From: DTU089 sp002440045
Lineage (GTDB): Bacteria; Bacillota; Clostridia; Oscillospirales; Acutalibacteraceae
Reading direction: 5' to 3'
DNA: 64,000 nucleotides
NCBI GenBank assembly: GCA_937885695.1
Contig: CALABP010000081.1
Span: forward strand, 1-64,000
The notes beneath the pieces were generated by a model, which worked only from the letters and a program-made list of their open reading frames with translations, did no database searches and was not told where the DNA came from. The translations under genes and the position numbers were made by a program. Positions 44,316 through 51,802 of this stretch are shown here, one piece after another. Within the stretch, counting starts at the first letter, position 1; each line of letters opens with the position of its first letter.

Positions 44316-44720
44316 TTGAAACTCATTGTTTGTGTTGATAAGTCAAACGGAATGCTCTTTAACAACAGGCGGCAAAGTCAGGACAGAACGCTGAGAGAAA
44401 AAATACTTTCTCTTATCGGCGACAGCAAATTGTATATTAATGAATACAGTGCAAAGCAATTTGAAAATACCGATAAATTGATTGTATGCGACGACTTTGT
44501 TTCAAAGGCGGCAAGCGGCGATTTTTGCTTTGCGGAAAACGTGCAAATACCCGTTGATTGCATAGATGAGGTGTATTTGTTCAAATGGAACAGAGATTAT
44601 CCTGCGGATATGTACTTTAACGTTGATTTAAAGAATGGGTTCAAAAAAATAAAAACCGAAGATTTTGCGGGTTCCTCCCACGAAAAGATAACTCTTGAAA
44701 TCTACAAGAAAAGGAGTTAA
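44316..44720 (+). CDS. Small protein paired with secreted nuclease
   Basis: A 134-residue protein of no firm name, with a TTG start after AAGGCGGTG. It begins KLIVCVDKSNGMLFNNRRQS and ends in a charged tail. It has no signal peptide or membrane helix, so it should stay in the cytoplasm. It is followed 5 bp later by the secreted nuclease gene and is likely cotranscribed. A protective or immunity role for a toxic nuclease is possible but not shown. Similar proteins next to such nucleases are sometimes labelled ribonuclease Z, which the sequence does not support. Confidence 0.7.
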   Translation: MKLIVCVDKSNGMLFNNRRQSQDRTLREKILSLIGDSKLYINEYSAKQFENTDKLIVCDDFVSKAASGDFCFAENVQIPVDCIDEVYLFKWNRDYPADMYFNVDLKNGFKKIKTEDFAGSSHEKITLEIYKKRS

Positions 44721-44725
44721 ACAGA

Positions 44726-46081
44726 ATGAAAAAAGGTTTAACGGTATTCAGGTGGATTGGTGTAGCCGTATTTGCACTAATGGCGTTGTCTTCTTTGATA
44801 ATGGGCGGCTTTTTGGCTGCTCCGCTCTTTCTTTTGGGCGGCGCAATCATAGCGCCTTTGGCGCCCGTTACGAAGCTGCGAAGCAAGTTGAGACTTAACA
44901 AGACGATTTCAATTGTCCTGGCGGTTGTCCTTTTGTTTGCGGGAGCATTTGCATTCCCCTCTTCCGATGTAAAAACCGACAATAATAACAGCGGCGGCAT
45001 TACCGACACAATATCTAAAGATACGTCAAAGGATAAAACAACCGACTACTCCCCGACCGATTCTGCGACAGGCTCACCGAATGTTTCAACAAACAGCTCA
45101 TTAGACGCCGCAGGCGAACCGACAAGCGGTTCTGTCAATACAAGCAACAAAAACGCAAACTCTCAAAACCCCGTCGGAACAGGTTCTGCAAAACCCGTTT
45201 CGCATTCTTCCGTACCTGCATATTCGGGGAAACCTTATGTTACAGTTAACAATAATGTTCCTAATTTTTCTGCGGCAGAGCTCAAAACAACCGGTTACGA
45301 AAGCTACAGTCAATTAGATAAACTCGGGCGGACAGGTGTTGCTGTAGCCTCCGTCGGCAAGGATACAATGCCCAAAGACGGCGAAAAAAGAGGCGATATC
45401 AGCACCATCAAGCCGACAGGCTGGGTTCAGGGAAAATATGATTGTATCAGCGGCGGTTGGCTATATAATCGCTGTCATTTAATCGGTTGGCAATTATCCG
45501 CCGAAAACGCAAACGAAAAAAATCTTATTACGGGAACAAAGTATCTTAACGTAAGCGGTATGCTGCCGTTTGAAAATATGGTTGCCGACTACATAAAAGA
45601 AACAGGCAATCATGTGGCGTACAGAGTTACGCCCATTTATGACGGCAACAATCTTCTTGCCGACGGTGTTCAAATAGAAGCGTATTCTGTTGAAGATAAT
45701 GGCGAGGGAATACAGTTTAACGTGTTCTGTTATAATGTTCAGCCCCAAATAACAATAGATTATGCCACGGGAAAAAACACGGGACCGTCCTCGGGCGGAA
45801 CCACCGACACCACTAAAAACAACAATAAGAACAATAGCAACAATAACAGTAACAGTAGCAGTAACAAGAATAATAACAGCAATAAGAACAACAGCACTAC
45901 AAACAAACCCGCAACCGACAATACCACCCAAAAAGAAGTAAGCGGTCAAAAGGTGTACAGAACGCCATCGGGCAAACGCTATCATTTAGACCCCGATTGC
46001 GGCGGCAAAAACAGCTATGAGGTAACATTAAAAGAGGCAAAAAACGCAGGCTTGACACCTTGTAAAAAGTGCGCATCATAA
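44726..46081 (+). CDS. Membrane-anchored DNA/RNA non-specific endonuclease
   Basis: A 451-residue exported nuclease. Two N-terminal hydrophobic helices (about 8-75) are followed by a Ser/Thr/Asn-rich linker (about 80-170). The nuclease domain of the streptodornase type has YNRCHLIGWQLS as the active histidine region and NEKNLITGTKYLNV with the metal asparagine. A second low-complexity Asn/Ser tract (about 360-395) leads to a C-terminal Cys/His module (RYHLDPDCGG, TPCKKC), a likely metal-binding site. It may degrade extracellular DNA for nutrition, biofilm or defence. Confidence 0.88.
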   Translation: MKKGLTVFRWIGVAVFALMALSSLIMGGFLAAPLFLLGGAIIAPLAPVTKLRSKLRLNKTISIVLAVVLLFAGAFAFPSSDVKTDNNNSGGITDTISKDTSKDKTTDYSPTDSATGSPNVSTNSSLDAAGEPTSGSVNTSNKNANSQNPVGTGSAKPVSHSSVPAYSGKPYVTVNNNVPNFSAAELKTTGYESYSQLDKLGRTGVAVASVGKDTMPKDGEKRGDISTIKPTGWVQGKYDCISGGWLYNRCHLIGWQLSAENANEKNLITGTKYLNVSGMLPFENMVADYIKETGNHVAYRVTPIYDGNNLLADGVQIEAYSVEDNGEGIQFNVFCYNVQPQITIDYATGKNTGPSSGGTTDTTKNNNKNNSNNNSNSSSNKNNNSNKNNSTTNKPATDNTTQKEVSGQKVYRTPSGKRYHLDPDCGGKNSYEVTLKEAKNAGLTPCKKCAS

Positions 46082-46102
46082 GTAATTCTTTTTAAAAAAA
46101 CT

Positions 46103-46138
46103 GCGCTTCCCCGCAAAACGGAGAAGCGCGTTTTTATA
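46103..46138. terminator. Terminator after the nuclease gene
   Basis: GCGCTTC / GAAGCGC with an 13-nt centre and TTTTTAT. It once also served the convergent rubrerythrin gene before the element inserted. Confidence 0.6.
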
Positions 46139-46154
46139 TTTTCTGCTTTGTATC

Positions 46155-46211
46155 TTATTTAAAATATCTGTTAAGAAGTCCCTCGAAGGCTCTGCCGTGT
46201 CGGGCTTCGTC
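46155..46211 (-). pseudogene. Stranded 3' end of the original rubrerythrin gene
   Basis: Reading the minus strand gives RDEARHGRAFEGLLNRYFK and a stop, the same last 19 residues as the intact rubrerythrin at 53521-54066 except one K to R. Many codons differ at the third base. Homology ends at GCTTCGTC. This is the host 3' end displaced by the element. No start remains. Confidence 0.9.
46204..46211. other. Attachment core, left end
   Basis: GCTTCGTC is the longest identity at the edge between the stranded rubrerythrin end and element DNA, and recurs at 53570-53577. The crossover should lie in or beside it. Confidence 0.7.
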
Positions 46212-46216
46212 ACGGA

Positions 46217-46243
46217 TTGAAAATCAAAATCATTGATTTTCAA
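46217..46243. repeat. Perfect inverted repeat at the left element end
   Basis: TTGAAAATCAA and TTGATTTTCAA flank AATCA: an 11-bp perfect inverted repeat 6 bp inside the left core. There is no T-tract, so a recombination role is likelier than termination. Confidence 0.65.
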
Positions 46244-46267
46244 GGGGTTCTGGCGGTTTTTTCGGGT

Positions 46268-46310
46268 TTAGCACAAAGTTTGCACTAAATCGAAAAAAAG
46301 ATATGTGGGA
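46268..46310. repeat. End direct repeat, left copy
   Basis: Starts TTAGCACAAAGTTTGCAC and ends AAAAAAAGATATGTGGGA. It matches 53399-53440 with about three differences and is in the same orientation. It is a probable integrase arm site. Confidence 0.75.
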
Positions 46311-46503
46311 AAATCGCCCTTTTTCGGGGCGGTTTTTTTGTTGTTTTTGGTTTCCCCCCAGACCCCCCATCCATGCCCTTTATTCTTAAAGGGCCAAAAG
46401 ACAAAGAAAGAAGAGTTTTCTTCGAAACCTCTCTTTCTTTGTTCTCATGCTATTAATTATTATTAATGCTTTAAGTATTTCCCCTTTTTGTTTTTCTAGG
46501 AAT

Positions 46504-46541
46504 AAGTACAAGTACAAGTGCTTGCACTTGTACTTGTACTT
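46504..46541. repeat. 18-bp perfect palindromic repeat
   Basis: AAGTACAAGTACAAGTGC, a TT spacer, then its exact complement, continuing as further GTACTTGT units to about 46556. A terminator-like AAGAAAG/CTTTCTT stem lies at 46401-46442. This is in the gene-free stretch 46244-46666. It could be a replication origin, a terminator or a protein-binding site. Confidence 0.6.
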
Positions 46542-46666
46542 GTATTTGTACTTGTAGGAAAAAGCGGATTTTCCGCTTTTGCAAAATGTATCTTTCATAA
46601 TTACCTTAGAAGATAAAGCGGTAATTGCTTTTTTATCTTATAAAAATATAAAGTGAGGTATTGATT

Positions 46667-46888
46667 ATGGAAAGAGTTTTAAGACATTATAATTTCTTAG
46701 ACGATAGAAGATACGGGGCTATGGTTAAACTTGCCCTGCAGTATCTTGCAGGCGAAGAATTAAAGGCAGACACGGAAGACGTCGCTTTCTTCAAGATATA
46801 TCTTGAAAAGGAATTAAGGGTCGTATTACGTGAGAGAAAAAGAAAGCAGAACAAAAGAAAGGGGGGCATAAAGAATGAGCAAGAATGA
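46667..46888 (+). CDS. Small element protein, unknown
   Basis: A 73-residue protein. It is mostly helical and strongly basic at its end (LRERKRKQNKRKGG). ATG at 46667 follows GTGAGG. It overlaps the next gene by 14 bp. No relatives are recognised. By place and size it may be an accessory DNA-binding or replication-control protein of the element. Confidence 0.6.
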   Translation: MERVLRHYNFLDDRRYGAMVKLALQYLAGEELKADTEDVAFFKIYLEKELRVVLRERKRKQNKRKGGIKNEQE

Positions 46889-47519
46889 GAACAAAAGAGT
46901 TATGAGAGAAAAGAACGATACTTGCATAAAGAGTTATCAGTTAGCAAATACCATGTTTTTGAATGGTGAAGAGTTCGCAGCGGTGATTAGAAAGGCAATG
47001 ATTGTTGATGATGTCAATAATAAAAGATATATTGATATTGACGATGACTTGAAAAGCACATATCAGAGTTATGAGAAAAAGTGGTTAAATGAGTTTGATA
47101 TGTTGGCAAAGAAAAACCCTCTTGTGCTTCAAGCATATTTAAGCATAAGAGGACAGACAAAAAAGAGTAGGCAGTCATTCAATGACTTGCAAGATTACTT
47201 GACAGAAAAGACAGCACAAGCGGAAGACAAGCCCGCAGCCGTGAAACCGTCCCATGAAGTTCCCGTCCCAGAAAAAAAGAATTTAGGGGTCAATAAGGGG
47301 GCTTATTGGTTGCACGGTTCAGATTGTGAGACGGAAGAGGAAGAAGCATTATTGATTGACGAGATAATGAATAACTATAACTGGCGAGAAGATGAGGACT
47401 TATTAGCAGATTACAAAAGCGGCGAGTTCTTTAAGTCCGTTAAGGTGTCGAATATAAGCAGAGAGATTACCGCCTATAATGTTGTTAATGGGTATATGAA
47501 GTCATTTTATGGACGATAA
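46875..47519 (+). CDS. Element protein with KPSHEVPVPEKKNL module
   Basis: A 214-residue protein I do not recognise. The N-terminal part is helical and acidic/basic mixed. A proline-containing stretch (KPSHEVPVPEKKNL, about 124-137) and GAYWLHGSDCETEEEEALLI follow. The start follows AAAGGGGGG at a good distance. Downstream a second, shorter copy of the proline module lies beyond a terminator. It could be the element's replication or maintenance protein, but nothing shows this. Confidence 0.6.
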   Translation: MSKNENKRVMREKNDTCIKSYQLANTMFLNGEEFAAVIRKAMIVDDVNNKRYIDIDDDLKSTYQSYEKKWLNEFDMLAKKNPLVLQAYLSIRGQTKKSRQSFNDLQDYLTEKTAQAEDKPAAVKPSHEVPVPEKKNLGVNKGAYWLHGSDCETEEEEALLIDEIMNNYNWREDEDLLADYKSGEFFKSVKVSNISREITAYNVVNGYMKSFYGR

Positions 47520-47521
47520 GA

Positions 47522-47555
47522 AAATAACCGCCTTGCGCTTGCAAGGCGGTTATTT
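47522..47555 (+). terminator. Terminator after the 214-residue protein
   Basis: A perfect 14-bp stem (AAATAACCGCCTTG / CAAGGCGGTTATTT) with a 6-nt loop, then TCTTT. Confidence 0.75.
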
Positions 47556-47559
47556 CTTT

Positions 47560-47712
47560 AAGAGAGATATAAAAGATGGGCAAGCAAAAGACAAGGCGGA
47601 AGATAAGAAACCGTCTCATGAAGTCCCCGTCCCAGAAAAAAAGAATTTAGATGTTGTTAAGGGGGCTTATTGCTTGGATGGACAATATAAATATGACTTT
47701 TCGGGGCATAAA
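47560..47712 (+). pseudogene. Duplicated remnant of the KPSHEVPVPEKKNL module
   Basis: About 69 bp (47608-47676) repeat 47244-47311 with a few changes and encode the same KPSHEVPVPEKKNL...KGAY run. The open frame around it passes through the terminator and has no SD-led start, so it is probably a leftover of a tandem duplication, not a gene. Confidence 0.6.
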
Positions 47713-47714
47713 AG

Positions 47715-47740
47715 AAAGCACGGTTTTTAGACCGTGCTTT
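47715..47740. terminator. Bidirectional terminator
   Basis: A 10-bp stem AAAGCACGGT / ACCGTGCTTT with a 6-nt loop and T-runs. It separates the remnant from the convergent surface-protein gene. Confidence 0.75.
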
Positions 47741-47752
47741 TTGCTTTATTGA

Positions 47753-48727
47753 TTACATAACATGGATGTTTCCGTTGCTGCTTGTCTTTGCCATGTTGGT
47801 TAAGTAGTTGTTTTTATTATTTCCTGTCAAGTATATTGATTGTGTTGTTCCTTTGAAAATATCGGTAAACCAACTAGTTTGGTTTAGTCCTGCTTCTATT
47901 GTCGGGTTTGCATTAATCGTTATTCTACCTGTTAGTGATGTGCAGTTCTTAAATGTGCTGTTCAGTCCTATTACTGTTTCTGGAATGGCGAAACCGTTTA
48001 GGTCTTTCAAAGATGTGCAGTTTTCAAAGGTGTTGTTCATTTGTTCTGCACTTGAACCTCCGTCCGGGTAAATGGTTTTAAGAGATGTGCAGTCCTTGAA
48101 AGTGCCGTTAAAGCATTTTACATTTCGTGGCATTGTGGCACTTGTTAAGGATGTGCATCCCTCAAAGGTATATATCATTTTTTCCACGGTATCAGGTATT
48201 ATGGGGTATGTTTTAAGAGAAGTGCAGTTATTATATGTTCTTGTCATTGTCTTTACGGTGTCTGGAATTGTCGGTGATTTAATCATATCATTGCAACCGG
48301 TGAATGTTTCTCTCATATCTACTATCGGCTTGCCCTTAATTTCTGTAAGAATTGGGCTATACTCTGTTTTGGTATTGTTGATACATTGGACGTGCCATCC
48401 GTCATATGTATAACTTGTTTCTGCATGATATGTGTAAATATAATCGTTGTCCATGTATATTTCGCCGTCCTCTGGTGGTGTGTCCGGGTCTGGTGTTGGG
48501 TCTGGTTCATCTGGTGTCGGTGTCGGGTCCGGTGTGTCCGGGTTTGTGTCGGGGTTCGGTTTTATGACGTCCATTGCATTATTGCTTGTCTGTCCGAAAC
48601 CTGCCCATGTCGCTTCAAAACCTCTCGCCCAAAACTTCCCAAGAGGTGTGCTCATGATTATCATGCAAGATAATATAATTATTACTATTACAATCCATCC
48701 ATAATGGCTTAATGTGTTTCTGTCCAT
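47753..48727 (-). CDS. BspA-like leucine-rich repeat surface protein
   Basis: A 324-residue protein with a pilin-like hydrophobic N-terminus (WIVIVIIILSCMIIM after MDRNTLSHYG). A low-complexity linker of P/D/T (about 55-90) follows, then about six BspA/DUF285-type repeats built on TFxxCTSL (TFEGCTSLTSATMP, TFKDCTSLKTIYP, TFENCTSLKDL). Such repeats mediate adhesion. The signal-like start resembles type-4 pseudopilins and other element-borne proteins. It is cargo on the element, after AAAGGAG. Confidence 0.8.
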   Translation of the reverse strand: MDRNTLSHYGWIVIVIIILSCMIIMSTPLGKFWARGFEATWAGFGQTSNNAMDVIKPNPDTNPDTPDPTPTPDEPDPTPDPDTPPEDGEIYMDNDYIYTYHAETSYTYDGWHVQCINNTKTEYSPILTEIKGKPIVDMRETFTGCNDMIKSPTIPDTVKTMTRTYNNCTSLKTYPIIPDTVEKMIYTFEGCTSLTSATMPRNVKCFNGTFKDCTSLKTIYPDGGSSAEQMNNTFENCTSLKDLNGFAIPETVIGLNSTFKNCTSLTGRITINANPTIEAGLNQTSWFTDIFKGTTQSIYLTGNNKNNYLTNMAKTSSNGNIHVM

Positions 48728-49002
48728 ATCTTTTTATCTCCTTTGTCTAAATAAATTATTTTTTTAAGATTTAGTTTTCGTTCGTATCGGTCAATCTGGC
48801 TCTGCAAGATTTCAATGAGTATGTAATTATCATCAAGCGTGTTTTCCAGAAGTTCGATACGGTCTTTTAGTTTTTGTGTTTCCTCTTCGTAGTCCCAAAA
48901 TAATATTTTGATACTGTTTCGTAGTTGTTCTTTTTGTTCTCTCAAGTCTTCGTTCTCTTCTTGCAGTTGCTTTATAATCTGCTCATTTGTTAATTTTATC
49001 AT
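48709..49002 (-). CDS. Coiled-coil element protein
   Basis: A 97-residue protein that is one long coiled coil (IIKQLQEENEDLREQKEQLR), ending in a basic stretch. ATG at 49002 follows AAGGGGGAAA. It overlaps the surface-protein gene by 19 bp, so the two are coupled. It may scaffold or chaperone the surface protein. Unknown family. Confidence 0.65.
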   Translation of the reverse strand: MIKLTNEQIIKQLQEENEDLREQKEQLRNSIKILFWDYEEETQKLKDRIELLENTLDDNYILIEILQSQIDRYERKLNLKKIIYLDKGDKKIWTETH

Positions 49003-49041
49003 TTTGTAATTTTCCCCCTTTAGCATTTTATAATTTTATAA

Positions 49042-49287
49042 TCAAAGGGCTTTTAGTTGTTCTCTCTCAATCTTCAAGGCTTTTCTTTCGTCGGCTGTCA
49101 TGTTCATTCCGTTTTTTGCTAAGATGTCGTTTATCTCGTTTATTCTGTCCTGTGTGGTTTGTTTTGTCTGTGGGGTTAATTCCAGTGCTTGTCTTAAAAG
49201 TCCTGAAAGGGTTGTGTCCTTTTCGAGGGCTTTTATTTTTAGATTTCTTTTCTCTTGAGCTGTCAATAAAAATGTTATTCTTTCCAT
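49042..49287 (-). CDS. Ribbon-helix-helix-like mobilization accessory protein
   Basis: An 81-residue protein beginning ERITFLLTAQEKRNLKIKAL, with a short beta strand and two helices as in ribbon-helix-helix proteins such as MobC. This fits a relaxosome accessory or plasmid-type repressor. It is in a block of same-strand element genes. Confidence 0.6.
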   Translation of the reverse strand: MERITFLLTAQEKRNLKIKALEKDTTLSGLLRQALELTPQTKQTTQDRINEINDILAKNGMNMTADERKALKIEREQLKAL

Positions 49288-49313
49288 ATGCTTTAATCTC
49301 CTTGTTTTATTTT

Positions 49314-50282
49314 TTATCTTTCAAAATCGTTGTTTTGTTTTATCGGTTCGGGTTTAATAATGGGGTCTTTTGCTTTTGTTGAAGCGATAATGTTTTTTGC
49401 TATCTGTTCTATCTTTTCCGGGGGTGTGTCGTTTGCAAGGTTCATCTTGCTGACGTCAAGTGTTAGCAGTTTCCCGTCGCTGATACATTTAATTTCGTTA
49501 ATATGGTTTCCGTCCCCGTTCGTATAAAGAATGGTTGCTTGGATGTCATCATAACTTTTAATGAAAGTGTCTATATCTTGCTCTTGGGTTTGTGCTTTCA
49601 TTCTCTCGTCAAAAGCATTATATATTTTTTCGTTGGTCTGCTCTATCTTTTCGCTGATGTCCGGGTCGTTTATCATCTGTTCAAAATATGGGTTGGCTAT
49701 ATCTTCTGTAAAATTGGTTTCACTTTCAAACTTGTAAAAATCAAAATCGCCGTTTTCTTTTATGTAGTTGTCCTCAAAGGTGCCGCTTTCTTTTGTGTCG
49801 TATTCTTCGTTATAGTAGTATTCGCAAAGTGTCTTGAACTCTTCGCTCTGTTCAAAACCATCTAACCATTTGCATTCCTTAAATTCGTTATCTCTAAAAG
49901 AAATTAAATCATAGTCATTGAATGTCGTTAGTTGGTTTTTGTCGGTTATACGGTCGTTGTAATTTAACATACCTTGCATACTGCCGACGGAAGTATTCGG
50001 GTAATCAATAACATCATTTTTTAACCAGTCTTTCATCGCTTCGGTCGTTTCGGGTAAGAGTGCTTCAAAGTCGTTATTTACATAAATTGAACCGTAGATG
50101 TCGCTATATTCATGTTCCATTTGTTCAAGTGCCTTTTTCAGTTGGTCGAGGTTATCATTTAGTTTTCCGTATCCCTTGGCTTCAAGCATTTTGTGTATCG
50201 TGTCAATCGTCTTTACCAGTTCGGCTATACGGTGCGGCATTTTGTGCATTATCTCATCATACATCTGTTCTTCAATCGTCAT
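49314..50282 (-). CDS. Large acidic element protein, unknown
   Basis: A 322-residue very acidic protein (WKLND... style runs of D/E/N), all soluble, with no recognised motif. The start has AAGGAGAG. It is the first gene of the minus-strand element operon and may be an anti-restriction or mobilization protein, as acidic DNA-mimic proteins often are, but this is only a guess. Confidence 0.6.
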   Translation of the reverse strand: MTIEEQMYDEIMHKMPHRIAELVKTIDTIHKMLEAKGYGKLNDNLDQLKKALEQMEHEYSDIYGSIYVNNDFEALLPETTEAMKDWLKNDVIDYPNTSVGSMQGMLNYNDRITDKNQLTTFNDYDLISFRDNEFKECKWLDGFEQSEEFKTLCEYYYNEEYDTKESGTFEDNYIKENGDFDFYKFESETNFTEDIANPYFEQMINDPDISEKIEQTNEKIYNAFDERMKAQTQEQDIDTFIKSYDDIQATILYTNGDGNHINEIKCISDGKLLTLDVSKMNLANDTPPEKIEQIAKNIIASTKAKDPIIKPEPIKQNNDFER

Positions 50283-50515
50283 AAAATCTCTCCTTGCCCA
50301 TGAGGTCTTTATGGGTCTTTTTTATTTTTTGTGTGCCTCTTTTTGTTTTACATAATAAGTATGAAAGATATGTTTTTCATACAAATGATAAAATTATAAT
50401 TTTATAAGATTATAATTTTACAATCAAAAGAATGACGAAAAAAATGCTAAGATATTTTTTCCACATATCTTTTTTGCACACACAAAATAATGACTTTGTT
50501 TTTTGTGGGAAAGGG

Positions 50516-50600
50516 GGTCAAGGGGCTTGCCCCCTGTGGGTTGTAGGGCGAAGCCCTGCCTTACTGGGTTCGTTAGAACCCGTAGTAAGTCAATGTTCTT
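50516..50600. other. Candidate transfer origin upstream of mobV
   Basis: Three stacked small stems: GGGGC/GCCCC (50522-50533), AGGGC/GCCCT (50545-50557) and GGGTTC/GAACCC (50566-50581) flanked by CTTACT and AGTAAG. They lie in the gene-free stretch 50283-50831, just before the relaxase, as relaxase nick regions usually do. The gap also holds AT-rich palindromes (50389-50426, 50763-50800) and an inverted copy of the end motif (50456-50475). Confidence 0.4.
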
Positions 50601-50762
50601 AAAAAAACATTTGAAAGCATAACATATCTTTCATAATTTTTTTAAGGACATTTCCGAAACGGTAAAAAACTTCTTGCACTTACAAAGAGGTTTTTTATCG
50701 TTGAGGATTGCCGAAACGGAAAGGGCAAAATCACTTCTCATTTTTGCCCTTATCCGTTGAGT

Positions 50763-50800
50763 TTGTAATTTTATAATTTTACAAAATTATAAAATTACAA
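50763..50800. repeat. AT-rich 18-bp palindrome before mobV
   Basis: TTGTAATTTTATAATTTT, a 2-nt spacer, then its exact complement. Similar AT strings recur at about 49026, 50389 and 51637-51716. Confidence 0.6.
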
Positions 50801-50831
50801 TCGAATAAAACAAAAAACAGGAGGGCTTGAC

Positions 50832-51635
50832 ATGAATAATTTTTGTGTTATGAGATTTCAAAAATACCAGAAGAACGGCTGCCCGAAGATAGATAGACAT
50901 AACAATAACAGAGAACATCTTAGCGGTCGTAAGAATGCAGACAGACAGAATGAGAATATGACTTTTCGCAAATATCCGGGTAAAACCACTCTGCAAATTG
51001 TCAATGACAAGATAGCAGAGATTAAGCAGAGGACCGGGAAAACTACCGCTAAGAACCGTGTTGTTGTTGCAGAGTTTGTCTTAACCTTTTCGCCGGAACA
51101 GACGGAAAACATCATGAAGCAAAAAGACGAATGGATTAAATCAAATCTTCAATGGATTGAAAAAGAGTTCGGCAGTAAGGGGGCAGAGTTGTTTAGATGG
51201 GACTTGCACATGGACGAAACCACACCTCATATTCATGCTTTTGTTTTAACGACAGACGAAAAAGGAATGTTTAACGGCACTCATTTTTTCGCAAAAAAGA
51301 AGATGTTAGAGGGCTACCAGACCACTTATGCGGAAGCAATGAAACCTTACGGGCTTATAAGGGGTGTATCAAAAGAGCAGACAAAGGCAAAGCACATTAA
51401 AAGCACGGAATACTTACAAAAGGCAAATAAGCAGATAGAGCAGAATATAGAGATGTTGAAAGAGGATGCCGTGAGAATACAAAACAAAGCAAAAGAGTTA
51501 GCACAGACCGAGAAAGTGATAGATGAGAAACTGACCGCAAATAAGAAAGAGATAGATAATCTCTTTGCAGACGTCCCGGAAAGCACGGCAAAACCAAAAG
51601 AATTAGGGGATGACCTCTTTAACTCTCTTTCATAA
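50832..51635 (+). CDS. MobV-family relaxase
   Basis: A 267-residue relaxase of the MobV/Pre family, which nicks the element DNA at oriT for mobilization. The histidine motif HMDETTPHIHAFV is intact. The N-terminus (CVMRFQKYQKNG) and HLSGRK fit the family. The C-terminal third is a coiled coil (EYLQKANKQIEQNIEMLKED) that may bind DNA or a coupling protein. SD AGGAGGG precedes. It is shorter than plasmid MobV proteins. Confidence 0.85.
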   Translation: MNNFCVMRFQKYQKNGCPKIDRHNNNREHLSGRKNADRQNENMTFRKYPGKTTLQIVNDKIAEIKQRTGKTTAKNRVVVAEFVLTFSPEQTENIMKQKDEWIKSNLQWIEKEFGSKGAELFRWDLHMDETTPHIHAFVLTTDEKGMFNGTHFFAKKKMLEGYQTTYAEAMKPYGLIRGVSKEQTKAKHIKSTEYLQKANKQIEQNIEMLKEDAVRIQNKAKELAQTEKVIDEKLTANKKEIDNLFADVPESTAKPKELGDDLFNSLS

Positions 51636-51758
51636 AGTTGTAATCTTATAATTTTGTAATCTTAGATTTTTATAATTTTATAAGATGTGAAAAGTGTAAT
51701 TTTACAAAATTACCACATAACTATTTTGTTCTAAAAAAGTTATGTGGAAGTTTATAAG

Positions 51759-51797
51759 AAAAAAGAAAGCACGGTTTCTCGCCGTGCTTTCTTTTTT
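51759..51797. terminator. Terminator between mobV and integrase
   Basis: A 16-bp stem (AAAAAAGAAAGCACGG / CCGTGCTTTCTTTTTT) with a 7-nt loop and T-runs both ways. Confidence 0.85.
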
Positions 51798-51802
51798 GTC
51801 TC

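Noticed and set aside
46386..46598. Frame encoding repeated KY residues
   Set aside because: It is the reading of the GTACTT tandem palindrome, not a gene.
47509..47730. Gene of 73 residues
   Set aside because: The start has no SD and the frame reads through a perfect terminator. It holds a duplicated module only.
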